Of a stretch of 56,062 nt of DNA, positions 33,201 through 41,880 are shown piece after piece. Under the pieces are notes generated by a model, which was given only the letters and a program-made list of their open reading frames with translations, made no database searches and was not told where the DNA came from. Position 1 is the stretch's first letter; each line of letters begins with the position of its first letter. The stretch lies in assembly GCA_002419465.1 (NCBI GenBank), contig DIGE01000006.1:1-56062 (forward strand). The letters run 5' to 3'. This DNA comes from Geobacter sp. UBA5730 (GTDB lineage: Bacteria; Desulfobacterota; Desulfuromonadia; Geobacterales; Pseudopelobacteraceae). The translations under genes and the position numbers were made by a program.

Positions 33201-34466
33201 ATGATTATCCTGGCGTTAAACTGCGGCAGCTCTTCAGTTAAATACCAGCTTTTCGACTGGGAAAAAAAGGTGATCGTGGCCAAGGGAATGGTGGAGCGGG
33301 TCATCGTTGGCGACTCCTTCATCGAGCATGACGTGCCGGGACAGCCATCATATCGCCTGGAAGAGGATTGCCCTGATCATCGAGCTGCCATTGATCTGGT
33401 TATCAGAACCGTCACCGACTCCGGGCACGGCGTCATCGATAGTGTGAACCAGATCTCGGCGGTTGGCCATCGGGTGGTGCACGGTGGCGAGAAGTTCACC
33501 TGCTCGGTGTTGATTAATGAACAGGTACTCGATGCGGTCAAGGATGTCCAGCATCTTGCGCCGCTGCACAACCCCCCCAATATCGACGGTATCGAGGCAG
33601 CCCAGTCCCTGATGCCGACGGTACCCCACGTGGCGATCTTCGATACCGCCTTTCACCAGACCATGCCTGAATATGCCTATCTCTATCCAGTGCCCTATGA
33701 GTGGTATGAGAAACACGGGGTGCGGCGTTATGGTTTTCACGGCACCTCCCACCTGTACGTCTCCAAGCGGGCGGCGGCCATACTGGGCAAGCCGGCCAGT
33801 GAGTGCAATATCGTCACCATGCATATCGGGAACGGCGTCTCCCACTGTGCCATTAAAAACGGTGTATCGGTTGATACCACCATGGGGCTGACCCCGCTGG
33901 AGGGTGCGGTGATGGGCACCCGTTGTGGTGATATCGATCCCGCCATTCCGGCTTTCATGATGATCAAGGAAAACCTCTCAGCCAAGGAAATTGACAGTAT
34001 CCTCAACAAAAAGAGCGGTATTCTGGGGATAACCGGGCGTTACACTGATCGCCGTGATGTGATTGAGCATGCCAACGCCGGTGACCACCGTTGTCAGCTG
34101 GCTCTGGAGGTTGAAGCCTACCGGTTGCGTAAATATATCGGTTCGTTCATGGCCGCAGTAGGTAAGCTGGATGCCGTGGTGTTCACGGCCGGGGTAGGTG
34201 AGATGGGTGCCGCGATTCGTGAAAAGGCCATTGAGAACCTGGAGCATATCGGTATTATTCTGGATCGGGAGCGGAACGCCGGGGCCATGACCCGTAAACG
34301 GGAGTCCCTGATCACCACTGATGATTCACCGGTCAAGGTGTTTGTGATCCCCACCGATGAAGAGCTGGTCTTTACCGAAGACGTGGTGGCAATCTTAAAC
34401 GGCAGCTACACCGATCATATGCACTTTGAATACTCCTTCGCCAAGCAGGATTTCGTCCGCAAATAA
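33201..34466 (+). CDS. ackA: Acetate kinase
   Basis: It interconverts acetyl phosphate and acetate with ATP/ADP. The 421-residue protein opens with the signature LALNCGSSSVKYQLF. It has VGHRVVHGGEKF (residues about 88-99), FDTAFHQTMP and YGFHGTSHLYV, and late glycines in FTAGVGEMG that bind nucleotide. Its length is in the normal range. TGGAGG lies 7 bases before ATG. It stands alone; no pta gene adjoins it here. A 249-bp divergent gap with the ferredoxin gene precedes it. Confidence 0.96.
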   Translation: MIILALNCGSSSVKYQLFDWEKKVIVAKGMVERVIVGDSFIEHDVPGQPSYRLEEDCPDHRAAIDLVIRTVTDSGHGVIDSVNQISAVGHRVVHGGEKFTCSVLINEQVLDAVKDVQHLAPLHNPPNIDGIEAAQSLMPTVPHVAIFDTAFHQTMPEYAYLYPVPYEWYEKHGVRRYGFHGTSHLYVSKRAAAILGKPASECNIVTMHIGNGVSHCAIKNGVSVDTTMGLTPLEGAVMGTRCGDIDPAIPAFMMIKENLSAKEIDSILNKKSGILGITGRYTDRRDVIEHANAGDHRCQLALEVEAYRLRKYIGSFMAAVGKLDAVVFTAGVGEMGAAIREKAIENLEHIGIILDRERNAGAMTRKRESLITTDDSPVKVFVIPTDEELVFTEDVVAILNGSYTDHMHFEYSFAKQDFVRK

Positions 34467-34488
34467 CGTTGGCCGTCGCACCGAAGCT

Positions 34489-34521
34489 AAACGCCCCTCC
34501 GGATTGACCGGTGGGGCGTTT
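34489..34521. terminator. Bidirectional terminator between ackA and the TPR gene
   Basis: AAACGCCCC (34489-34497) and GGGGCGTTT (34513-34521) form a perfect 9-bp stem. The loop region contains a further self-complementary CCGG pair. It lies 22 bp after ackA and 27 bp from the convergent TPR gene's stop. Flanking T tracts are short. Confidence 0.7.
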
Positions 34522-34548
34522 GTACGTCTACTCATGGAGTTAAGGCGT

Positions 34549-35349
34549 TTACTGCTTGCCGAGCTCTTCCTTGAGACCTTCCACCACCGCCTTGACCTCG
34601 GCCAGCATCTCGGTTGCCAGAGATGAGCGTTCATGCTTCAGATACTGCTGGTAGTAGCCTAAGGCCTCTTCGATCCGTTCCTGATCCATGCAGATCCCCC
34701 CCAGTGTCAGGTAGGCCATACTGAAACAGGGATCCAGCTGTAGTGCGGTGCGGCACTGGTCCTCGGCCTCGTCGTAGTCTTCCAGGTCGTAGTAGAGTTC
34801 GCCCAGGTTGTGGTAAGCGGCTGGGTCCTGCGGATCGAGCGTAATACCCTGCTGGTAGGCCTCAATCGCCTTTTGGTGATCGCCCTGCCCATACCAGGCG
34901 TCCCCCAGGGCGTTCCAGGCAAACAGGTTGTCAGGTTCCTGCTCAATAGCCTGCTGAAATGCTCTGATTGCCTCGTCACCCTTATCCTGTGACGAGTAAA
35001 CCAGGCCGATGCTGACCAGGGCGTCGGCATCCTGCGGGTCAACCTCCAGCACCCGGCGGTAGCTGGCCAAGGCGTCCTGATGCCGGCCAACCTCCAGCAA
35101 CAGATCCCCCAGGGTCGTCAGGGCATCGGGATCGTCAGGGCAGAGTTTGAGGCCGGTCTGATAGGCGGCGATAGCCTCGTCAAGCCGACCCAGTTCCGTC
35201 AGGCTGTCGCCCCGGTAAAAATGTCCGGCCGCATCGGCGGGGTGCTTCGTGAGATAGGCGGTCAGGGTCTCCAGAGCTCCGGCCGGGTTGTCGGCCTCAA
35301 GTTGATCAATCGCGCAGCTCAGTTCAGTGGCAAGGGTGTCGCTGGTCAT
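34549..35349 (-). CDS. Tetratricopeptide repeat protein
   Basis: A 266-residue soluble protein made largely of TPR units of about 34 residues. Recognisable copies begin near residues 37 (AAGHFYRGDSLTELGRLDEAI), 71, 105 (ADALVSIGLVYSSQDKGDEAI), 139, 173 and 207. The alternating Gly/Ala and Tyr/Leu positions of helices A and B are clear. There is no signal peptide, so it is likely a cytoplasmic protein-interaction scaffold. It has no operon partner, being convergent with ackA and divergent from ptsP. A specific function cannot be assigned. Confidence 0.88.
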   Translation of the reverse strand: MTSDTLATELSCAIDQLEADNPAGALETLTAYLTKHPADAAGHFYRGDSLTELGRLDEAIAAYQTGLKLCPDDPDALTTLGDLLLEVGRHQDALASYRRVLEVDPQDADALVSIGLVYSSQDKGDEAIRAFQQAIEQEPDNLFAWNALGDAWYGQGDHQKAIEAYQQGITLDPQDPAAYHNLGELYYDLEDYDEAEDQCRTALQLDPCFSMAYLTLGGICMDQERIEEALGYYQQYLKHERSSLATEMLAEVKAVVEGLKEELGKQ

Positions 35350-35482
35350 GGCATCCTCCGCATCGGGGTGAAGATTTTACTCAACCTAGCACAGCCGCCG
35401 CTTTCAGTGGTCAGGAAAAATTTGCAATCTGAAAACTTTGTTTTATACTTCTGTTTACTCATTCTCATGTACGGAGTCCTTC

Positions 35483-37825
35483 ATGCACCGTGAGCAGCAA
35501 CCGCAAACGCTCGGATTACGTACCCTCGAAGATATCAGCAGTATCATTCTCCACTCCCATGATCTTCACGAAACCCTGGACAACATCGTCACCATTGTGG
35601 CCAAGCGGATGGATAGCGACGTCTGCTCGATCTATCTGCTGGATGACGATGGTGAAACCCTGGTGCTGAAGGCCACCAAAGGTCTGGCCCAGAGCGCCGT
35701 GGGCAAGATTACCATGAAGACCTCTGAGGGGCTTTCCGGCCTGGTGGTTGAGACCCGCGGCGTAGTCACCACCGATAACGCTCCGGCCCATCCCCGTTAC
35801 AAGTATTTCAAGGCATCCCGTGAGGAGCGCTACAACTCTTTTTTGGGGCTGCCGCTGTTTGAGCGCAAGACCCCCATCGGGGTGATTGTTGTCCAGACCA
35901 AGGAACCCCGGCGTTTCAGCGAGGATGAAATCAGCGCCCTGCGCACCATTACCTTTCAGATCAGCAGTATCGTCTTAAACGCCAAGTTGCTGGATTCGAT
36001 CCAGAGCAAGGAACAGGAGCGGGCCTACTATGAGCAGGAGTTGGCCCGGCTGCGCACCAGCCGCCCCGGTGAGGGGGGCGACAGTTCACACCATGCGGAT
36101 GAATCACGTATTCTGCATGGCACCGCGGTTTCCCCCGGTGTGTGTCACGGCAAGGTCTATATCCTGGACCGTTTCAGCGATAAGGTCATCAAGGTGGTCA
36201 AGGTGGGCAGCAAAGCTGAGGAGCTCAAGCGGTTCCAGCTGGCCCTGGAGAAGGTCACCATTCAGACCATCTACATGGAAAAGCGGGTCAGCGAGTTGCT
36301 CTCCGAAGGGGATGCCGCCATTTTTCACACCCACCTGATGATCCTGGAGGATCGCGGTTTTTCCGGCAAGATTCAGGAGCTGATCGAGCAGGGAAGTGGC
36401 GCCAGCCGGGCGGTGCACGAGGTGGTGCAGGGGTATCTGGAGGTTTTCGGGGCCATGGAAGACCCCTACCTGCGGGAACGATCCGCAGATATGGAAGATA
36501 TCGGCCGCCGGATTATCGACGTGCTGCAAGGCAACGAGCATGACGGGGTCAAGCTGAAGAAAAAACGGGTGATCGTGGCGGAAGACATTTTTCCCTCCGA
36601 CATGGCCATGCTGGATCATGACAAGGTGTTGGGGATCGTCACTGAAAAGGGCAACATCTACTCCCATGCCGCCATCATGGCAAAGTCACTGGGCATCCCG
36701 GCCATTGTGGGCGTGCAGGGGCTTTTGCAGGCCGCTGATGTCAAAAACCGCATGATCGTGGACGGCGCCTCGGGGAATGTCTACCTGAACCCCGACGAGT
36801 CGATTGCTGCCGAATACCGGCGTCTGGAGCAGGATTACGCCTCGCGTCTGAAGGAACTGGAGCCGTTGCGTGAGCTGCCGGCAATCACCACCGATGGAAC
36901 ACGGGTGACCCTGCGGGCCAATATCGGTCTGCTCTCCGACATCCGGGTGGCAGTGACCAACGGCGCTGAAGGGGTGGGGCTCTACCGCACCGAATTTCCC
37001 TATATGACCCGTACCAGCTTTCCCGACCGTCATGAACAGGCCGCGCTCTACCGCAAGATACTGGAAGGTTTTCCGGACCAGCCGGTCAATATCCGTACCC
37101 TGGATATTGGCGGGGACAAGGGGCTGCCTTATTTTAGCTATCCCCAGGAGGACAATCCGTTTCTGGGCTGGCGTTCCATCCGGGTTTCACTGGATGAACA
37201 GGAGATATTCAAGGAGCAGTTGGCCGGCATCCTGCTGGCCGCGCCGGCCGGTCTCCCCACCATCATGTTTCCGCTGATTTCCTGTCTGGACGAGGTGCGC
37301 GCCATCCGGCGGATCATCGCGGAGGTGGTGGCTGAACTGCGGGCCGAGGGATGCCAGGCCTGTGGCGAGCTGCCGCTGGGGATCATGGTGGAGGTGCCGG
37401 CTGCGGTGCAGATCATCCATCTGCTGGCCAAAGAGGTTGATTACCTGAGCATCGGCACCAACGACCTGATCCAGTATATCCTGGCAGCCGACCGCAACAA
37501 CCCCAAGGTGAAGCAGTATTACGAACCGTATCATCCGGCGGTGCTGCATGCCATCAAACGGGTGGTCAACGTGGGCCGGGAGATGAAAAAAAAGGTTTCG
37601 ATCTGCGGCGAGATGGCAGCCGATCCGTTGAATGCCCTGCTGCTGGTGGGGATGGGGGTGCGGGAGTTCAGTCTCTCGGCGCCGAGTATCCCGGTGGTCA
37701 AGCAGGCCCTGCGCAATCACTCGCTGCGGCAGTGTCAGTCACTGGCCCGCAAGGTGCTGGCCTATGACTCGGGGGCGGATATCAAACAGTATCTGGCGAA
37801 GAAGCGTAAGGAGCTGTTTGAGTAA
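35483..37825 (+). CDS. ptsP: Phosphoenolpyruvate-protein phosphotransferase with GAF domain (PtsP, EI-Ntr)
   Basis: It starts the nitrogen-type PTS relay by passing phosphate from PEP to an HPr-type protein. I start at ATG 35483 (MHREQQ), with GGAG 6 bases upstream, giving 780 residues. An N-terminal GAF domain (about 10-165) is followed by the EI N-domain and the phospho-His region (YSHAAIMAKSLGIPAIVG, His395). The C-terminal PEP-binding TIM barrel shows GLYRTEFPYM, IRTLDIGGDKGLPYF and the late CGEMA. The HPr, HprK and EIIA genes lie 10-12 kb downstream on the same strand, and no sugar permease is seen. Confidence 0.95.
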   Translation: MHREQQPQTLGLRTLEDISSIILHSHDLHETLDNIVTIVAKRMDSDVCSIYLLDDDGETLVLKATKGLAQSAVGKITMKTSEGLSGLVVETRGVVTTDNAPAHPRYKYFKASREERYNSFLGLPLFERKTPIGVIVVQTKEPRRFSEDEISALRTITFQISSIVLNAKLLDSIQSKEQERAYYEQELARLRTSRPGEGGDSSHHADESRILHGTAVSPGVCHGKVYILDRFSDKVIKVVKVGSKAEELKRFQLALEKVTIQTIYMEKRVSELLSEGDAAIFHTHLMILEDRGFSGKIQELIEQGSGASRAVHEVVQGYLEVFGAMEDPYLRERSADMEDIGRRIIDVLQGNEHDGVKLKKKRVIVAEDIFPSDMAMLDHDKVLGIVTEKGNIYSHAAIMAKSLGIPAIVGVQGLLQAADVKNRMIVDGASGNVYLNPDESIAAEYRRLEQDYASRLKELEPLRELPAITTDGTRVTLRANIGLLSDIRVAVTNGAEGVGLYRTEFPYMTRTSFPDRHEQAALYRKILEGFPDQPVNIRTLDIGGDKGLPYFSYPQEDNPFLGWRSIRVSLDEQEIFKEQLAGILLAAPAGLPTIMFPLISCLDEVRAIRRIIAEVVAELRAEGCQACGELPLGIMVEVPAAVQIIHLLAKEVDYLSIGTNDLIQYILAADRNNPKVKQYYEPYHPAVLHAIKRVVNVGREMKKKVSICGEMAADPLNALLLVGMGVREFSLSAPSIPVVKQALRNHSLRQCQSLARKVLAYDSGADIKQYLAKKRKELFE

Positions 37826-37850
37826 GTATTGAGAGGCTCCCAGGGAAGGT

Positions 37851-39164
37851 TTATTCGTAGCGCCACTTAAAGGTCACCACCTTGCAACCCGGCAACGCCT
37901 TGCGCAGTGCCGTCAGGCCTGTCTCGGTAACCTTGGTGCCACTGAAGGTCAGCCATTTGAGCGCTTTGAGCGGCACGAGATTGACCAGCCCGGCGTCACT
38001 GATGTCGGTATGGTACAGATAGAGCCGTCGCAGGCCGTTCAGGCAGGCCAGATGCTTGAGGCCGCCATCACTGACGGTGGTGTTGGAAAGGTAGAGCTCC
38101 TGCAAGCCGGAAAGCCGACAGAGCCGGTTCAGGGCATCGTCCCCCACGTCGTACAGGAACAGGGCCTGCAGGTCGTCGGCCCCCAGAGCCTCCAGAAAAG
38201 CCATCCCGGCCGTTCCGTCACCTCGCACATCCAGGCGCAGCGCCATGTCCAGCGGTATCTCGCGGGCTCCCTTGGCAGCGCCCAGCTTTTGCCAATCCCG
38301 GTAATCTACCGATTTGATGGCCCGCAGGTAGAGGGTGCCGTAGCTTTGGTCCGCAGGAAAGCGCACGATGCGGGTCTCCAGGTGGGTGGCGTGCCGTTCA
38401 TCGGCAGGCTCCGGCTCACCTTTGAGCAGCGCCAGACGTTTGCGGGCCTTGGCCAGGTCGAGGTCGACGGTGGCCGCCATCTCGGCCAGCAGGTCGATGC
38501 CGTCCGACAGAGCGTCTTCCACCCGTTGTTTGAAGCGATGAATATCTGAATCCAGTAGTTCAGAGATCCGGTCGCGCAGCTCCTGAATGGTCTGACGAAC
38601 ATGGGCCAGCTGGCGGATCAACCGGATCAGTTCTGCCCCGATATCGAGGCCTTTGATGGTTTTTGGGCCGAGCTGCCACTCGCGCAGCAGTCGCTGCAAA
38701 ACAGTACGATCCCCTTCCTGATAGGCCTGGTTGGCAACCGCCATCAGTTCCTGGCGTCGTAAACGCTGGCTGTCATCCAGAGCCAGGTCGGGGTGGATCG
38801 CCTTGGCCACCTCCCGGTAGAGAGACTTGATGCTTTTCTCAACCATGACCGTAGCGGTGTCCGGGTCGTCATCCAGCAGGCTGGTGGTGCTGCCGATCGG
38901 GCGGCTGGATGATCCGTTGTCGGCAGCATGGTAGTATTTGAGATGTTCTTCACCGGCATCGCTGCCTAGAAAACCGCTGATCTGCCACTCAAGCTGCTCA
39001 AGTTCGGTGATGCGGGCCCCCAGCACCTGCTCGTAGGCCCGCTCAAAGATGCGGATCTCCGACTTGATAGCGGAAAGGTCGCGCTCACAGCGTGACTGTT
39101 CCTCCAGCAATCCAGCCAGCTCCTGGCGTTTTTTGGCAAGCTCTATCGCTTCTGGGGATTTCAT
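37851..39164 (-). CDS. Coiled-coil / J-domain-like / leucine-rich-repeat protein
   Basis: A 437-residue protein from ATG 39164 (MKSPEA), with GGAG 10 bases upstream. Residues 1-60 are a charged coiled coil. A J-domain-like segment follows: KSLYREVAKAIHPDLALDD with the HPD tripeptide at 124-126 and a following helix (ELMAVANQAYQEGD). A second coiled coil spans about 180-255. The C-terminal 100 residues are leucine-rich repeats of the GLQELYLSNT / GLRRLYLYHT / ALKWLTFSGT type, one repeat per 24 residues. HPD suggests Hsp70 stimulation. The combination with LRRs is unusual. Function unknown. Confidence 0.78.
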   Translation of the reverse strand: MKSPEAIELAKKRQELAGLLEEQSRCERDLSAIKSEIRIFERAYEQVLGARITELEQLEWQISGFLGSDAGEEHLKYYHAADNGSSSRPIGSTTSLLDDDPDTATVMVEKSIKSLYREVAKAIHPDLALDDSQRLRRQELMAVANQAYQEGDRTVLQRLLREWQLGPKTIKGLDIGAELIRLIRQLAHVRQTIQELRDRISELLDSDIHRFKQRVEDALSDGIDLLAEMAATVDLDLAKARKRLALLKGEPEPADERHATHLETRIVRFPADQSYGTLYLRAIKSVDYRDWQKLGAAKGAREIPLDMALRLDVRGDGTAGMAFLEALGADDLQALFLYDVGDDALNRLCRLSGLQELYLSNTTVSDGGLKHLACLNGLRRLYLYHTDISDAGLVNLVPLKALKWLTFSGTKVTETGLTALRKALPGCKVVTFKWRYE

Positions 39165-39228
39165 GACAGCCGGACTCCGTTGATTGATTGGTACGATAGG
39201 CAATCAAAAGCGGTGTTGCAAGGTTTTT

Positions 39229-39930
39229 TCACCCCTCGGCCGAGGTCGGACTAAACAGTTCCCGGGCCAGGCGCAGGGTGATCTTGCGTTGTTGCTCCAG
39301 AGCCGCACGGTAGAGCGTCTCACAGGCGTTTACCAATGAGCCGACATCCCGGGGCAGCACGGTCAGGAGCCAGGCCGCCACCTCATCAGGCAGCAGTATC
39401 TGGCGGTCGGCTGCCAACTTGGCGATCAGCATCCGCCGGGAGCTGTCATCACTGACATCCAGCCGTGCCACCAGGCCCCACAACAGGCGGGAGGTCAGGT
39501 GATCGTCCAGGTTCCGCAACTCCCTGGGGGGGGCATCCGCTGCCAGGGCCACCGGCAGCCCGGCGGTGTGGAAACGGTTGAACGCCTCCCACAGCGCCTG
39601 ACGCAGGGCCGGGGTGCCGGGCAGCAGCTGCAGGTCATCTACCAGCAGGGCCGGCAGATCGTTCAGTTGCTGCAACAGTTCGCTGGTATCCTGACTTGTA
39701 AACTCTTTACATGATACCACCCGGCTGCCACCCCCGAAGGTTCGGCTGATGGCCTGGAGCAGGTGGGTTTTGCCGCAACCGGCCGGGCCATACAGATAGA
39801 GCAGCTGTTCACTTTCACGGGTATCGGCCAGACGCTTGGCAAATTCCAGCGCGGTGGCATTGCCATCACAGCTGATAAAGCTGGCAAAGTCATAGCGGGG
39901 GGTGATCGGCAGATCGAGGGCCTGTTGCAT
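39229..39930 (-). CDS. DnaA-like AAA+ protein, Hda type
   Basis: A 233-residue DnaA-related ATPase without the DnaA DNA-binding domain IV. It has a Walker A motif GPAGCGKT (48-55), Walker B region LPALLVDDLQLL, sensor-like ALAADAPPREL and the arginine-finger region DHLTSRLLWG. The N-terminus MQQALDLPIT resembles the clamp-binding motif of Hda (Q-x-L-x-LP), so a role in curbing DnaA after initiation is plausible. Its ATG follows the ruvB stop with no spacing (TAGATG). An alternative is a DnaA-family loader or phage-defence relative, but length and N-terminus favour Hda. Confidence 0.82.
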   Translation of the reverse strand: MQQALDLPITPRYDFASFISCDGNATALEFAKRLADTRESEQLLYLYGPAGCGKTHLLQAISRTFGGGSRVVSCKEFTSQDTSELLQQLNDLPALLVDDLQLLPGTPALRQALWEAFNRFHTAGLPVALAADAPPRELRNLDDHLTSRLLWGLVARLDVSDDSSRRMLIAKLAADRQILLPDEVAAWLLTVLPRDVGSLVNACETLYRAALEQQRKITLRLARELFSPTSAEG

Positions 39931-40947
39931 CTAAAAGAGCGTCCCCTGTGGTGGTTGGGGCTCAAGGCGGCCGAAGTGGCGATAGGCCGCTGGTGTGGCG
40001 GTCCGCCCCCGCGGGGTGCGGTTCAGGAAGCCGTTCTGGATCAGAAACGGCTCGTAGACATCCTCAATGGTGTCACTCTCCTCGCTAATAGCTGCTCCGA
40101 TGGTGTCCAGCCCCACCGGGCCGCCGCCGAACTTGTCAATGATGGTCAGCAGGATCATCCGATCCATCTGATCGAAGCCCATTTCGTCGATCTCCAGCAG
40201 CAGCAGGGTCTCCTGGACGACAGCCAGGTTTATGACGCCATTGGCGCGCACTTGGGCAAAATCCCGCACCCGGCGGAGCAGCCGGTTGGCGATCCGTGGG
40301 GTGCCGCGACTGCGGCGGGCCAGTTCCAGTGCCCCTGCATGGTCAATTGCCATGCCCAGAATACGTGCCGAGCGGGTGACGATTACTGCCAGTTCATCGT
40401 GGGTGTAGAACTCCAGCCGGGAGATCACCCCGAAGCGGTCTCGCAGGGGAGATGAGAGCAGACCTGCCCTGGTGGTGGCTCCCACCAGGGTGAAGCGGGG
40501 CAGGTCCAGCTTGATCGAGCGGGCGCTGGGGCCTTGACCGATGATGATATCCAGCTGGAAATCCTCCATGGCCGGATACAGAATCTCCTCTACCACGTGG
40601 GATAAGCGGTGGATTTCATCAATGAACAGGACGTCGTGAGGTTCCAGGTTGGTCAGGATGGCGGCCAGATCACCGGGGCGTTCGATCACCGGTCCTGAGG
40701 TGGCCTTGATGTTGACCCCCATCTCGGCAGCCACGATGTTGGCCAGGGTGGTCTTGCCCAGACCGGGGGGGCCGTAGAGCAATACATGATCCAACGCCTC
40801 GTTGCGTCCGCGGGCTGCCTCGATGAACAGCCGCAGGTTGCTGCGGATCTTCTCCTGGCCGATGTAATCATCCAGGGTGCGGGGGCGCAGGGTGGCATCA
40901 AACTGAAAGTCGTCATCGCTTTTTTGGGGGGAGATAGCACGTTCCAT
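39931..40947 (-). CDS. ruvB: Holliday junction branch-migration helicase subunit RuvB
   Basis: The AAA+ motor of the RuvAB complex. The 338-residue protein (from ATG 40947, MERAIS) has Walker A GPPGLGKT (59-66), Walker B DVLFIDEIHRL, sensor 1 LVGATTRAG and the C-terminal winged-helix domain with the GGGPVGLDT stretch. The frame is open for 33 further codons upstream, but those residues do not match the family. No clear ribosome site precedes the chosen start. The ruvA and ruvC genes, which commonly precede ruvB, are absent here; a divergent kdsA lies upstream. Confidence 0.95.
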   Translation of the reverse strand: MERAISPQKSDDDFQFDATLRPRTLDDYIGQEKIRSNLRLFIEAARGRNEALDHVLLYGPPGLGKTTLANIVAAEMGVNIKATSGPVIERPGDLAAILTNLEPHDVLFIDEIHRLSHVVEEILYPAMEDFQLDIIIGQGPSARSIKLDLPRFTLVGATTRAGLLSSPLRDRFGVISRLEFYTHDELAVIVTRSARILGMAIDHAGALELARRSRGTPRIANRLLRRVRDFAQVRANGVINLAVVQETLLLLEIDEMGFDQMDRMILLTIIDKFGGGPVGLDTIGAAISEESDTIEDVYEPFLIQNGFLNRTPRGRTATPAAYRHFGRLEPQPPQGTLF

Positions 40948-41000
40948 GGCGCGAACTATGACTGAATTTTCATGCCTTGTCAAAGGAGCCGCGGACGTGG

Positions 41001-41042
41001 TAGAAAGGGCCTGCCTCGCACCTGTTTGCGGGGCCTTTTCTA
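41001..41042 (+). promoter_or_regulatory. Terminator-like hairpin in the kdsA leader
   Basis: TAGAAAGGGCC (41001-41011) and GGCCTTTTCTA (41032-41042) pair over 11 bp with one G-T. The loop is 20 bases. The 3' arm holds a T4 tract. It ends 17 bp before the kdsA GTG, so it could be a remnant terminator of an upstream gene or an attenuator. Confidence 0.5.
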
Positions 41043-41058
41043 TCAAACGAGGTGCCGT

Positions 41059-41880
41059 GTGAAAACCCGTGAACTAACGATCGGCGGCGTCAAGCTGGGG
41101 GGCGGAAGGCCCCTGGTCCTGATTGCCGGTCCCTGCGTAATTGAGAACGAAGATGCCACCCTGCGCCATGCCGAGCGCTTGATGGCCATCTGTAACGGCC
41201 TGGGGATGGGGTTGATCTTCAAGGCTTCCTACGACAAGGCCAATCGCACGTCGGCCCACGCCTTTCGCGGGCCGGGCATGGATGCCGGCTTGAAGATTCT
41301 TGCCAAGGTCAAGGATAGTCTGGGAATTCCGGTGCTGTCCGATATCCACTCCATCGAACAGGTTCAGCCGGCGGCCCAGGTGCTCGATGTGCTGCAGATT
41401 CCGGCTTTTCTCTGCCGTCAGACCGATCTGCTGGTGGCTGCGGCCAAAAGCGGCCGGGTGGTGAACGTCAAGAAGGGCCAGTTTCTGGCCCCCTGGGATA
41501 TGAAGAACGTGGCAGGCAAACTGGCGGCGGCCGGCACCGAGGATATCATTCTGACAGAACGGGGCGCTTCCTTCGGCTACAACAATCTGGTGGTGGATAT
41601 GCGTTCGTTCCCGGTGATGCGGGCCACCGGCTATCCGGTGGTGTTCGATGCCACCCATAGCGTGCAGCTGCCCGGCGGCCAGGGTGATTCCTCAGGTGGT
41701 CAGCGTGAGTTCGTGGAGTTTCTGTCCCGCGCGGCAGTGGCCACCGGTATCGACGGTATCTTCATGGAGGTACACGAAGACCCTGACAAGGCTCTTTGCG
41801 ATGGTCCCAACTCGATTCCCCTCTCCGAGCTGCCGATTTTGTTGAAAAAACTGCAGGCTCTCGATGCGGTGGTGCGATGA
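41059..41880 (+). CDS. kdsA: 3-deoxy-8-phosphooctulonate synthase (Kdo-8-P synthase)
   Basis: It condenses arabinose-5-phosphate with PEP. I start at GTG 41059 (VKTREL), giving 273 residues, the normal length, with GAGGTG just upstream. Recognisable motifs are LIAGPCVIEN (residues 20-29), FKASYDKANRTS, DIHSIEQ, FLCRQTDLL and the late FDATHSVQLPGG. Cys25 in the PCV motif and the CDGPN motif near 255 suggest the metal-dependent subclass, since the metal ligand Cys is present. It overlaps kdsD by 4 bases, starting the Kdo/Lpt transcript. Confidence 0.95.
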   Translation: MKTRELTIGGVKLGGGRPLVLIAGPCVIENEDATLRHAERLMAICNGLGMGLIFKASYDKANRTSAHAFRGPGMDAGLKILAKVKDSLGIPVLSDIHSIEQVQPAAQVLDVLQIPAFLCRQTDLLVAAAKSGRVVNVKKGQFLAPWDMKNVAGKLAAAGTEDIILTERGASFGYNNLVVDMRSFPVMRATGYPVVFDATHSVQLPGGQGDSSGGQREFVEFLSRAAVATGIDGIFMEVHEDPDKALCDGPNSIPLSELPILLKKLQALDAVVR

